Assembly: GCF_001514215.1 (NCBI RefSeq) | Contig: NZ_KQ948867.1 | Location: forward strand, 5,291 to 69,290 | Length of the DNA stretch: 64,000 nucleotides | Reading direction: 5' to 3' | DNA from: Streptomyces bungoensis | Lineage (GTDB): Bacteria; Actinomycetota; Actinomycetes; Streptomycetales; Streptomycetaceae | Shown: piece by piece, positions 55,203 to 63,163 of the stretch | Layout: the number at the start of each line of letters is the position of its first letter | Numbering within the stretch: the stretch's first letter is position 1 | Notes under the pieces: generated by a model | Databases searched by the model: none | Seen by the model: only the letters and a program-made list of their open reading frames with translations | Told to the model about the DNA's origin: nothing | Position numbers and translations under genes: made by a program

Positions 55203-56942
55203 TCATTCGTCACCGGCCGGCACCATCCACAGGGCCGCAATGCCCGGAGGAACGCCCACGGCCCGCCACCGGAGGATTCCAGCAACGGGCTGTGAACGGC
55301 GCTCAGGCACCTGGCTGCTTGGAGCCTCTGCCCAGTGCACAGTCACCCGATCCTCCGTGTTCGCGTTCCGGCCACGGCCGATGGACTTGGCAATGGTGAT
55401 GCGGTCGACGAAGAACGCCAAGAAGCTACGCCGATCCTCCAGGCTCCAACTGCCCCACGTCGACTCCGGCCCCAGCGGGTCTCCCTCCGGGTCCGTCCAC
55501 TCCGAGGGGATCGCGACCGTGCCAGCCTCGGCGGTCTCCAGTTCTTCCACGCGTCCGGCCGTTCGCGCCTCGTGTGCCGTCAACCGCTCCACGGACTCAA
55601 CGAACATCTGGTCACCCACGGCACCCGCGTACAAGCCTGCCCGTCGGTCGACATATAGCGTGCGGAGCGCTTCCCGTACGTGCTCCAACTCGGCTCGGGC
55701 GGCGACCAGTTCGGCCTGTCGCTCGCCCGTGTCCGCTTGCGCTGCAAACCGGCGTGCGGCCTCGGCGAGCCATTCGAGTTCTTCGGGATCTTCGGGGTCC
55801 AGCGTTGTCAAGCGGGACCACACGGTACGGGCCACCACGTCGTCAGCGGCGTCCATGTTGATGGCCAGCCCACCGTGTCCCGGTACTGCGCCGGACTGGG
55901 CCCGGTTGCACCGATAGAGCTGCTTACCCTCCCTCCGGTCGGTCACCATAGACGACCCGCAGACGCCACAGAAGAGCATCCCGGCGCCACCCAACAGCGA
56001 CGGCACGGAGCGCCCACCCTGACGGACCACCTGGGGCGCACGGCCGTCGAGTACGTCTTGAAGGCGCCACCAGTCATCCGGCGGAATGATCGGCTCATGC
56101 GCGGCCAGCGGTGCCCCTGAGTCGTCTCGCAGGATGACGCGCTTGGTCCCCTGGCGTTCGGCGGCGTAGCCGGCAAGGCGCGGGTCACGGAGGATGCGGA
56201 GCACAGTGGACGGCACCCACGTCGTACGCTCCAGCGGCTGGCTTACGCCTCGGGCCCGGCGGGCGGTCACACGCGCTGACATGTCCGCTGCTTTGGTCGG
56301 TACGCCCTCAGCGTTCAGCTTGCGAGCCATGGCCGACGCGGTCATGCCGCCCAGTGCCCAGGACACCATGTCGCGCACGTACGGGGCCTCAGCGGGATCA
56401 GGGACCAGCTTGACCACCACCAGTTCCCCGCGCGGCTCACGCGTCGACTGGAAGCCGTACGGGGCCATGCCGGACACGTGGCTACCTGCTGCCCTCAGCG
56501 TCTCTTTCGTCGCCGTGATGTACGCCGACTTCATGTCGGACTCTTGCTGAGCCAGCGCAGCGATAAGGCCGAAGATCGCGACGCCCATGGGGGTGGACGT
56601 GTCCAGGTAGGGCTCTTCCACACTGACGAGCAGCACGCCGTGTTTGGCCAGCTCCTCATTGATCAGCATGGCCTCGAGGGCACCCTGTCGAGTGAGGCGG
56701 GACAGCGAGAACACGACCACTGCGTCTACGTGCCCGGCGCGAACGGCGGACATCATCTCCTCGAACTCCGGCCGGACGACCTTGGGGTCCCAGCCGGATT
56801 TGCCGACGTCGGCGAAGTGGCCCGCGTTGTTCCAGCCTTTGGCCGTGATCAGCGCCTCGCACTTGGTCCGCTGTGCTTCGGGGGACGACGCGGAGTCGTC
56901 CTCACGCTTCTTTGACTGCCGGATGTAGGACACTGCGCGCAC
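55203..56942 (-). CDS. Large serine recombinase (phage-type integrase)
   Basis: The 579-residue protein has the resolvase catalytic domain with the nucleophile Ser10 in SYIRQSKKR, VVVFSLSRLTRQG and the helix E region, then a recombinase domain (GGMTASAMARKLNAEGVPTK), a zinc ribbon (FCGVCGSSM, then YRCNR) and a coiled-coil motif (QAELVAARAELEHVREALRT). This is the layout of phiC31-like integrases, which recombine attP and attB without a tRNA. Its start is 51 bp from a monooxygenase gene, so attachment probably took place at the 5' end of that gene. Codon use is less GC-biased than in neighbours, a sign of recent arrival. No excisionase or phage gene is seen. Confidence 0.92.
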   Translation of the reverse strand: MRAVSYIRQSKKREDDSASSPEAQRTKCEALITAKGWNNAGHFADVGKSGWDPKVVRPEFEEMMSAVRAGHVDAVVVFSLSRLTRQGALEAMLINEELAKHGVLLVSVEEPYLDTSTPMGVAIFGLIAALAQQESDMKSAYITATKETLRAAGSHVSGMAPYGFQSTREPRGELVVVKLVPDPAEAPYVRDMVSWALGGMTASAMARKLNAEGVPTKAADMSARVTARRARGVSQPLERTTWVPSTVLRILRDPRLAGYAAERQGTKRVILRDDSGAPLAAHEPIIPPDDWWRLQDVLDGRAPQVVRQGGRSVPSLLGGAGMLFCGVCGSSMVTDRREGKQLYRCNRAQSGAVPGHGGLAINMDAADDVVARTVWSRLTTLDPEDPEELEWLAEAARRFAAQADTGERQAELVAARAELEHVREALRTLYVDRRAGLYAGAVGDQMFVESVERLTAHEARTAGRVEELETAEAGTVAIPSEWTDPEGDPLGPESTWGSWSLEDRRSFLAFFVDRITIAKSIGRGRNANTEDRVTVHWAEAPSSQVPERRSQPVAGILRWRAVGVPPGIAALWMVPAGDE

Positions 56943-56993
56943 ATGGTCCAGGTCAGGGGCTCAGCCGGAGCCCCGTTTGGTGAGAGGTGTCAT

Positions 56994-57326
56994 GTGCCCA
57001 GTGTCGTGAAGATCAATGTGCTGACCGTTCCGGCCGAGCAGCGGGAGACTCTGGAGAAGCGGTTCGCCCACCGGGCGCACGCCGTGGAGGGCTCCGACGG
57101 GTTCGAGTGGTTCGAGCTGCTGCGTCCGGTCGAGGGCACCGACCAGTACCTCGTCTACACGCGCTGGCGGGACGAGGAGTCCTTCCAGGCGTGGATGGAG
57201 GGGCCGATGAAGGCCGCGCACCAGGGAGCCGGCGAGGAGAGCGGCGAGAAGCCGAAGCCCGCCGCCTCGGGTTCGACCCTGTGGTCGTTCGAGGTCGTCC
57301 AGCAGGCGAAGCCCAAGGACGCGTAG
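56994..57326 (+). CDS. Antibiotic biosynthesis monooxygenase (ABM) domain protein
   Basis: The 110-residue protein has a dimeric alpha/beta-barrel core: VVKINVLTVPAEQRETLEKR, FEWFELLRPVEGTDQYLVYT and RWRDEESFQAWMEGPMKAAH. ABM proteins are heme-degrading or quinone-forming monooxygenases, and many are of unknown substrate. The GTG at 56994 is the best start left; the original start may have been changed by insertion of the recombinase element just upstream. Confidence 0.83.
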   Translation: MPSVVKINVLTVPAEQRETLEKRFAHRAHAVEGSDGFEWFELLRPVEGTDQYLVYTRWRDEESFQAWMEGPMKAAHQGAGEESGEKPKPAASGSTLWSFEVVQQAKPKDA

Positions 57327-57357
57327 GGACGCAGGGGCGGGAAGGCGACGAAGAGGC

Positions 57358-57837
57358 TTACTCGGCCGCCGGGATCCGGCGGCCGTGGTCCTTGATCGAC
57401 CGCTCGATCGTGTACGCGGACGCGGTGAACGTCTCGATCTGCTCCGCCGTCAGATCGCGTACGGAGATCTCCTCCAGCGTGCGCCACATGTCGGCGATGG
57501 GCTCGCGCAGGGCGCGGCCCGCGTCGGTGAGGCGGACGACCATGACGCGCCGGTCGTGCGCGGCCGGCTCCCGGGTGAGAAGCCCGGTGTCCTGCATGCG
57601 GCGCAGCGACTTGGAGACGGTCGAGTGGTCGAGGCCGACGCCCTCCTGCAGTTCGGACTGGGTCTGGCCGTCGCGGTCGAAGAGCTGCATCAGCAGCAGT
57701 TCCTGCCCCGGGTGCAGGTTCATGGCGCGGAGCATGGCGGCGGCGTGTCCGCGGTGGGTGCGGGCGAGCTGGAAGATGGCGTAGCTCAGGCGCCCGTCGC
57801 GCGCCGTGCTCGGGGGCCCGGCTGCGGGTTCGGTCAT
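57358..57837 (-). CDS. MarR-family transcriptional regulator
   Basis: The 159-residue protein has the winged helix-turn-helix of MarR: LLLMQLFDRDGQTQSELQEG, VGLDHSTVSKSLRRMQDTGL and the wing REPAAHDRRVMVVRLTDAGR. It probably represses genes that respond to phenolic or oxidant ligands. The quinone oxidoreductase gene 586 bp upstream has two twin dyads before it and is a possible target. Confidence 0.88.
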   Translation of the reverse strand: MTEPAAGPPSTARDGRLSYAIFQLARTHRGHAAAMLRAMNLHPGQELLLMQLFDRDGQTQSELQEGVGLDHSTVSKSLRRMQDTGLLTREPAAHDRRVMVVRLTDAGRALREPIADMWRTLEEISVRDLTAEQIETFTASAYTIERSIKDHGRRIPAAE

Positions 57838-57967
57838 CGCTGCTCCTCGGGCGGCGGATGCGGGGTGGTCGGTGTACCCGGCCGCCGCCGTGGACGGTGG
57901 CCGGGTCCGGGGTGCTCAGCGGCGCTCCGGAGCGTATCCGGTCGTCAGGTCGGGGTGGGCCGGGGCC

Positions 57968-58423
57968 GGTGCGCCGACGGTGACGACATCGGCCCGGCCG
58001 TCGGCGAGGTCGTGGGTGCGGGCGGGAGGCCGGTGCTCGCGTGGTTCGGCACCAGTGCGCCCGGCCACAGTGCCGGCGGGTCCCGGGCCGGGGGCCGCAG
58101 GGCTCATCTGTCGGTGACGACGTCGGCCGGCCGTCGGCGGCGTCCTGGGTGCGGGCGGGGAGGCCGGCGCCGGCGTGGTTCGGCACCGGTGCGCTCGGCC
58201 ACAGTGCCGGCGGGTTCCGGGTCCCGGGTCCCGGGCCGGTGGCCGCAGGGCTCAGCTTTCGGCGACGACGTCGCGGTCCGGCCGTCGGTGATGTCCTGGG
58301 TGCGGGCGGGAAGCCGGCGCTGACGGGGTTCGGCATCGGCGCGCCCGGCCACAGTGCCCGCAGGGACCGCATCGGCGCGCCCGGCCACAGCGTCCGCCGG
58401 CCCCGGGCCGGCCGCCGCAGGGC
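57968..58423. repeat. Three imperfect tandem repeats of about 150 bp
   Basis: Units begin near 57977, 58111 and 58259 with CGGTGACGACATCGG, CGGTGACGACGTCGG or CGGCGACGACGTCGC. Each contains GGGTGCGGGCGGGA, GTTCGGCA and CGGCCACAGTGCC and ends GCCGCAGGGCTCA. The third unit carries a further internal duplication (ATCGGCGCGCCCGGCCACAG). The last unit ends at the stop codon of the oxidoreductase gene. No convincing gene lies in 57838-58423. Confidence 0.8.
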
Positions 58424-59338
58424 TCAGTCGACGGTGAGGACGAGCTTTCCGCGGCCGTGGCCGTCGTCGCTGACCTGCTGCGCCTTGGCCGCTTCGGCGA
58501 GCGGGTAGGTCGCGCCGACGGTGGTCACCAGCGCGCCGGAGGCGGCCTGCTGGGCGAGTTCCGCCAGTCGGGCGGCCGAGCGCCGCTGCGGACCCTCGGC
58601 GAAGACGATGCCGAGTTCGGCGGCGCGGAAGTCGGCGGTGGTGACGATCCGGTCGGTGCCGCCGCGCAGGGTGATGGAGTCCTCCAGCGCGCCCTTGCCC
58701 GCGGCGTCGAACACGGCGTCCACGCCCTCCGGGGCGATCGCGCGGACCCGCTCGACCAGGCCGTCTCCGTAGACCAGGGCGGTGGCGCCGAGCGAGGTGA
58801 CGTACTCCTGGTTGGCCGGGCTGGCGGTGCCGATGACGCGGGCGCCGCGGGCGACGGCGAGCTGGACGGCGATGGTGCCGAGCGCGCCGGACGCGCCGTG
58901 GATCAGCAGGGTCTCGCCGGCCTTGACGTCCAGCAGGTCCAGGACCCGGTCGGCGCCGTCGCTCGCCACGGGCAGCGCGGCGGCGTGCGTCCAGTCCAGG
59001 CCGGCCGGCTTGGGGGCGAGGACGGCCGCCGAGGCCAGCGCGTACTGGGCGTAGGCGCCGGTGTCGGACCAGCCCAGCACCTCGTCGCCCACCTTCAGCC
59101 CGTCGACGCCTTCGCCGAGGGCGTCGACGACCCCGGCGATCTCACCGCCGGGGACGGCGGGGAGCGTGGTGGGGAAGATGGCCTCCATGATCCCGGAGCG
59201 GATCTTGCCGTCGACCGGGTTGACGCCGACGGCCCGGACGCGGACGCGGACCTGGCCGGGGCCGGGCTCGGGGACCTCGGTCTCCGCCTCGTGCAGGACC
59301 TCGGTGCCGCCGAACGTGTCGAAAACGATGGCCTTCAT
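58424..59338 (-). CDS. NADP-dependent quinone oxidoreductase (zeta-crystallin type)
   Basis: The 304-residue protein has the zinc-free MDR fold: MKAIVFDTFGGTEVLHEAET at the start, VGVNPVDGKIRSG, the Rossmann motif LLIHGASGALGTIAVQLAVA and GKLVLTVD at the end. The zinc ligands of alcohol dehydrogenases are absent. It reduces quinones or other electrophiles with NADPH. GGAGACAGC precedes the ATG. Two dyads upstream suggest repression by a MarR- or TetR-type protein. Confidence 0.9.
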   Translation of the reverse strand: MKAIVFDTFGGTEVLHEAETEVPEPGPGQVRVRVRAVGVNPVDGKIRSGIMEAIFPTTLPAVPGGEIAGVVDALGEGVDGLKVGDEVLGWSDTGAYAQYALASAAVLAPKPAGLDWTHAAALPVASDGADRVLDLLDVKAGETLLIHGASGALGTIAVQLAVARGARVIGTASPANQEYVTSLGATALVYGDGLVERVRAIAPEGVDAVFDAAGKGALEDSITLRGGTDRIVTTADFRAAELGIVFAEGPQRRSAARLAELAQQAASGALVTTVGATYPLAEAAKAQQVSDDGHGRGKLVLTVD

Positions 59339-59378
59339 GACTGCTGTCTCCTTGGGTGAGCCGAGCTGGCGACCCGGA

Positions 59379-59431
59379 TTACGTGGCCAGCCACATAAAA
59401 AGTAGCACCGATTATGTGGCTAGCCAAGTAT
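59379..59431. promoter_or_regulatory. Twin 20-bp operator-like dyads
   Basis: TTACGTGGCCAGCCACATAA (59379-59398) and TTATGTGGCTAGCCAAGTAT (59412-59431) are two forms of one dyad, TTAYGTGGC-YA-GCCACATAA. Their centres are 33 bp apart, three helical turns, and they lie 41-93 bp before the quinone oxidoreductase start. A MarR- or TetR-type repressor is the likely reader. Confidence 0.65.
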
Positions 59432-59478
59432 TGAGGGTGAGGCAGTGTGATGAGGCGGTGCGAAGGGGCGACGGAACG

Positions 59479-59518
59479 CCGACGCCCCCCTGCCCGGGGT
59501 CGGGCAGGGGGGCGTCGG
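59479..59518 (-). terminator. Perfect 18-bp hairpin terminator
   Basis: The arm CCGACGCCCCCCTGCCCG and its complement enclose GGGT, 18 bp past the stop of the Fe-S oxidoreductase. Confidence 0.85.
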
Positions 59519-59536
59519 CGGTGCCGCGTGGGCCGG

Positions 59537-61819
59537 TTACTTCACCGGCTCCGGCTCCGGCTCGCTCTCGGTCGCCGGCTCGCCCGCCGGGTCGGCCGGC
59601 GTCTTGACGGAGTCCAGCAGCAGCTGGGCGACGTCCACGACCTGGACGGACTCCTTGGCCTTGCCTTCGTTCTTCTTGCCGTTGACCGAGTCCGTCAGCA
59701 TGACCAGGCAGAACGGGCAGGCGGTGGAGACGATGTCCGGGTTGAGGGAGAGGGCCTCGTCGACGCGCTCGTTGTTGATGCGCTTGCCGATCCGCTCCTC
59801 CATCCACATCCGGGCGCCGCCGGCGCCGCAGCAGAAGCCGCGCTCCTTGTGGCGGTGCATCTCCTCGTTGCGCAGGCCCGGGACCTTGCCGATGATCTCG
59901 CGCGGGGGCGTGTAGATCTTGTTGTGGCGGCCCAGGTAGCACGGGTCGTGGTAGGTGATGATGCCCTCGACCGGGGTGACCGGGATCAGCTTGCCCTCGT
60001 CCACCAGGTGCTGGAGCAGCTGGGTGTGGTGGATGACCTCGTAGTCGCCGCCGAGCTGCGGGTACTCGTTGCCGAGCGTGTTGAGGCAGTGCGGGCAGGT
60101 GGCGACGATCTTCTTGGCCGACTTCGGCTTGCGGGACTCCTCGGTGACCTTGCCGTCGTCGTCCAGCTCCTCGCCGAACGCCGTGTTCAGGGCCATCACG
60201 TTCTCCATGCCGAGCTCCTGGAACAGGGGCTCGTTGCCCAGGCGGCGGGCGGAGTCACCGGTGCACTTCTCGTCGCCGCCCATGATCGCGAACTTCACGC
60301 CCGCGATGTGGAGGAGTTCGGCGAACGCCTTCGTGGTCTTCTTGGCGCGGTCCTCGAGGGCGCCGGCGCAGCCGACCCAGTACAGGTACTCGACCTCGGA
60401 GAGGTCCTCGATGTCGCGGCCGACGACCGGGATCTCGAAGTCGACCTCCTTGGTCCACTCCAGGCGCTGCTTCTTGGCCAGGCCCCAGGGGTTGCCCTTC
60501 TTCTCCAGGTTCTTGAGCATCGTGCCCGCCTCGGAGGGGAAGGCGCTCTCGATCATGACCTGGTAGCGGCGCATGTCGACGATGTGGTCGACGTGCTCGA
60601 TGTCCACCGGGCACTGCTCGACGCAGGCGCCGCAGGTGGTGCAGGACCACAGCACGTCCGGGTCGATGACGCCGTTCTCCTCGGCGGTGCCGATCAGCGG
60701 GCGCTCGGCCTCGGCCAGCGCCGCCGCGGGCACCTGGGCGAGCTGCTCCTCGGAGGCCTTCTCCTCGCCCTCCATCGTCTTGCCGCCGCCGGCCAGCAGG
60801 TACGGCGCCTTGGCGTGCGCGTGGTCCCGCAGGGACATGATCAGCAGCTTGGGGGAGAGGGGCTTGCCGGTGTTCCAGGCGGGGCACTGCGACTGGCAGC
60901 GGCCGCACTCGGTGCAGGTGGAGAAGTCCAGCAGGCCCTTCCAGGAGAACTGCTCCACCTGGGAGACGCCGAAGACGTCGTCGTCGCCCGGGTCCTCGAA
61001 GTCGATCGGCTTGCCGCCGGAGGTCATGGGCTGCAGGGCGCCGAGGGCGGTGGAACCGTCCGCGTTGCGCTTGAACCAGATGTTCGGGAACGCCAGGAAG
61101 CGGTGCCAGGCCACACCCATGTTGGTGTTGAGCGAGACGACGATCATCCAGACGAACGACGTCCCGATCTTGATCATCGCGACGAGGTAGACCAGGTTCT
61201 GCAGCGTGGTGACGCCGAGGCCCTTGAAGGCCAGGACCAGCGGGTAGGAGGCGAAGTACGACGCCTCGTAGCCGTCCACGTGGTGCAGGGCGCCCTCCAG
61301 GCCGCGCAGCGTGTAGATGGCGAGGCCGATGGTGAGGATGACGTACTCGACGAAGTACGCCTGGCCGGCCTTGGAGCCCGCGAAGCGGGACTTGCGGCCC
61401 GGGCGGGACGGCAGGCTGAGCAGGCGGATCGTGATGAGGGCGAGGATGCCCAGGGTCGTCATGACGCCGATGAACTCGATGTACAGCTCGAACGGCAGGA
61501 AGTCGCCGATGACCGGCAGCGTCCAGTCCGCCTTGAAGAGCTGGCCGAACGCCTGCGCGAGGGTCGGCGGCAGCGTCAGGAAGCCGACGGCGACGAACCA
61601 GTGGGCGACGCCGACGATCCCCCAGCGGTTCATGCGCGTGTGGCCGAGGAACTCCCGGACCAGGGTCACGCTGCGCTGGTACGGGTTGTCGGTCCGGACA
61701 CCGGCGGGCACGGGCTGGCCCAGTCCGAAGTACCGGACGAACTGGCCGATGGCACGGGCGAGCAGCGCAACGCCGACCACGGTCAGGACCAGCGACACGA
61801 TGATCGCGGCGAGTTGCAT
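59537..61819 (-). CDS. Membrane-bound Fe-S oxidoreductase (heterodisulfide-reductase-like)
   Basis: The 760-residue protein has six membrane helices in the first 260 residues (NarI-like), two 4Fe-4S motifs (CTECGRCQSQCP and CTTCGACVEQCP) and two CCG domains (YWVGCAGALEDR with CTGDSARR, then CPHCLNTLGNEYP, HDPCYLGRH and GFCCGAGGARMWMEER). It resembles HdrDE and GlpC-type enzymes and could pass electrons between the quinone pool and a soluble partner. This gene near dnaK is conserved in Streptomyces. The ATG at 61819 (MQLAAIIVSL) follows AGGAG. The acidic tail is disordered. Confidence 0.9.
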   Translation of the reverse strand: MQLAAIIVSLVLTVVGVALLARAIGQFVRYFGLGQPVPAGVRTDNPYQRSVTLVREFLGHTRMNRWGIVGVAHWFVAVGFLTLPPTLAQAFGQLFKADWTLPVIGDFLPFELYIEFIGVMTTLGILALITIRLLSLPSRPGRKSRFAGSKAGQAYFVEYVILTIGLAIYTLRGLEGALHHVDGYEASYFASYPLVLAFKGLGVTTLQNLVYLVAMIKIGTSFVWMIVVSLNTNMGVAWHRFLAFPNIWFKRNADGSTALGALQPMTSGGKPIDFEDPGDDDVFGVSQVEQFSWKGLLDFSTCTECGRCQSQCPAWNTGKPLSPKLLIMSLRDHAHAKAPYLLAGGGKTMEGEEKASEEQLAQVPAAALAEAERPLIGTAEENGVIDPDVLWSCTTCGACVEQCPVDIEHVDHIVDMRRYQVMIESAFPSEAGTMLKNLEKKGNPWGLAKKQRLEWTKEVDFEIPVVGRDIEDLSEVEYLYWVGCAGALEDRAKKTTKAFAELLHIAGVKFAIMGGDEKCTGDSARRLGNEPLFQELGMENVMALNTAFGEELDDDGKVTEESRKPKSAKKIVATCPHCLNTLGNEYPQLGGDYEVIHHTQLLQHLVDEGKLIPVTPVEGIITYHDPCYLGRHNKIYTPPREIIGKVPGLRNEEMHRHKERGFCCGAGGARMWMEERIGKRINNERVDEALSLNPDIVSTACPFCLVMLTDSVNGKKNEGKAKESVQVVDVAQLLLDSVKTPADPAGEPATESEPEPEPVK

Positions 61820-62049
61820 GGGGGCTCCTGAGGCTGGCCTCGAGATTACGAGCGACATTACTAAGCGGTAACTTATGCAGTTCGTCTGAGACTACCCCCA
61901 TCTTCCGTCGGGATGCAGCTCGGTGCGGGGTGATCTGGGTCGCTGAGGGGCCCTCGGTGGACGGTGCACAAGGCGATCAGATCATGTGACAGAACAATCG
62001 GATCGTGTTATTCGTCCCGAATTGCTGCATTCGCGCCTACCTTGGACCC

Positions 62050-63069
62050 GTGCTCTACGGGATCGCCGCGGCGTCCGCCGCCCTCATGCTCGCCGCCGTG
62101 CTCGCGGCGCTGCTCCGGGTGCCCGCGCTGCGCGCGGGGATCACGGACCGGCGCTGGCAGCGGCCGCTCCCGGTGCTGGGCGGGCCTGCCGTCGTCGCCG
62201 TCACCTGCCTGGTGGCCTGGGTGGGGCAGTGGACGAACGTGGCGCCGCTCGGCGAGGGGGTCGGCGGGCTGCTCGTCGCCGCCGCCGGGGTCGCCGTGCT
62301 GGGACTCGTCGCCGACGTCTGGCGGCTGCGGGCGCGGGTGCTCGTCGCGGGTACGGCGGTGGCGGCGGCCTGTGTGGTGCCCTACGACGAGACGGGTGTG
62401 GGGGGCGGGTTGCTGGCCGTGGGGTGGATCGTCTTCTCGTCGCTCGCCTTCAAGGGGCTCGACCACACCGACGGGCTGGCCGGGACGGTGGGCGTGGTCA
62501 CCGCCTTCGGGGCGGGTGCCTGTGCCGCCGCCGAGGTGATGGACGGGCTCGCCGTGCTGCTCAGCGTGTTCGCCGCCGCCCTCACGGGCTTCCTGATGCA
62601 CAACTGGCATCCCGCGCGCGTGGGCCTCGGGGCCTCGGGGGCGCTGTTCACCGGGTTCCTGCTGTCCTCGGCCGCGGTCTTCACGCGCGCGGGGTACGGC
62701 CTCGGGCAGAGCGCGGGCGTGTGGTTCTGCCTCGGCGCGGTGGCCGCCGCCGACTTCCTGCTCGTGCTCCTCACCCGGACCCTGTCCCGCCGGCCCCTGC
62801 TGCGGCGCGGTCCCGACCACCTCGCGCACCGGCTGCGGCGGCTCGGGCTCACCCCGCCGGGCTCCGTGGTGCTGCTGGGTGCCGCCTCCTTCTCCGCGGT
62901 GCTCGTGGGGGCGCTCGTGCACACCGGGTGGACCGGCGACGGGGCCGTGCTGTGGGTGGTCGGAGTGGTCGTGTTCACCGTTCTCGTACTCCTTCGCATC
63001 CCTGTCCAACCACCCAAACGGACGGTATCCACGCAGGTCAGCGGATCGTTGCGTGTAAGGAACGGATGA
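62050..63069 (+). CDS. MraY/WecA-like polyprenyl-phosphate glycosyl-1-phosphate transferase homologue
   Basis: The 339-residue protein has about ten membrane helices. The motif KGLDHTDGLAGTVGVVTAFG replaces the usual NLTDGLDG of MraY/WecA proteins, keeping the Asp pair, and FLMHNWHPARVGLGASGALF resembles the later metal-binding loop FNxxPAxxFMGD in degenerate form. A transferase of sugar phosphate to undecaprenyl phosphate is the family role, but loss of several conserved residues makes activity uncertain. The GTG at 62050 lies 5 bp after TACCTT, so the mRNA may be leaderless. Confidence 0.75.
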   Translation: MLYGIAAASAALMLAAVLAALLRVPALRAGITDRRWQRPLPVLGGPAVVAVTCLVAWVGQWTNVAPLGEGVGGLLVAAAGVAVLGLVADVWRLRARVLVAGTAVAAACVVPYDETGVGGGLLAVGWIVFSSLAFKGLDHTDGLAGTVGVVTAFGAGACAAAEVMDGLAVLLSVFAAALTGFLMHNWHPARVGLGASGALFTGFLLSSAAVFTRAGYGLGQSAGVWFCLGAVAAADFLLVLLTRTLSRRPLLRRGPDHLAHRLRRLGLTPPGSVVLLGAASFSAVLVGALVHTGWTGDGAVLWVVGVVVFTVLVLLRIPVQPPKRTVSTQVSGSLRVRNG

Positions 63070-63071
63070 GA

Positions 63072-63144
63072 CTTGAGTCTGCCCGGCTCAGGTCTGTTGA
63101 CCCACGCCGTCTCCTCGTGCACACTTGAGTCTGTTCCACTCAAG
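63072..63144. promoter_or_regulatory. Two HAIR elements (HspR operator) in the dnaK promoter
   Basis: CTTGAGT-N7-ACTCAAG at 63124-63144 is a perfect HAIR element. CTTGAGT-N7-GCTCAGG at 63072-63092 is a second copy with two mismatches. HspR binds HAIR sites and represses the dnaK operon in Streptomyces with DnaK as co-repressor. A TTGACC box at 63097-63102 lies between the two sites. Confidence 0.85.
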
Positions 63145-63163
63145 TCAGCTGGAGGAATCAACC

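Noticed and set aside
57916..58388. Short minus-strand frames across the 150-bp repeats
   Set aside because: They arise from the repeats, are rich in Arg and Pro and differ in frame from unit to unit.
59447..61831. Long plus-strand frame opposite the Fe-S oxidoreductase
   Set aside because: It is antisense shadow; the minus strand carries all the Cys cluster motifs.
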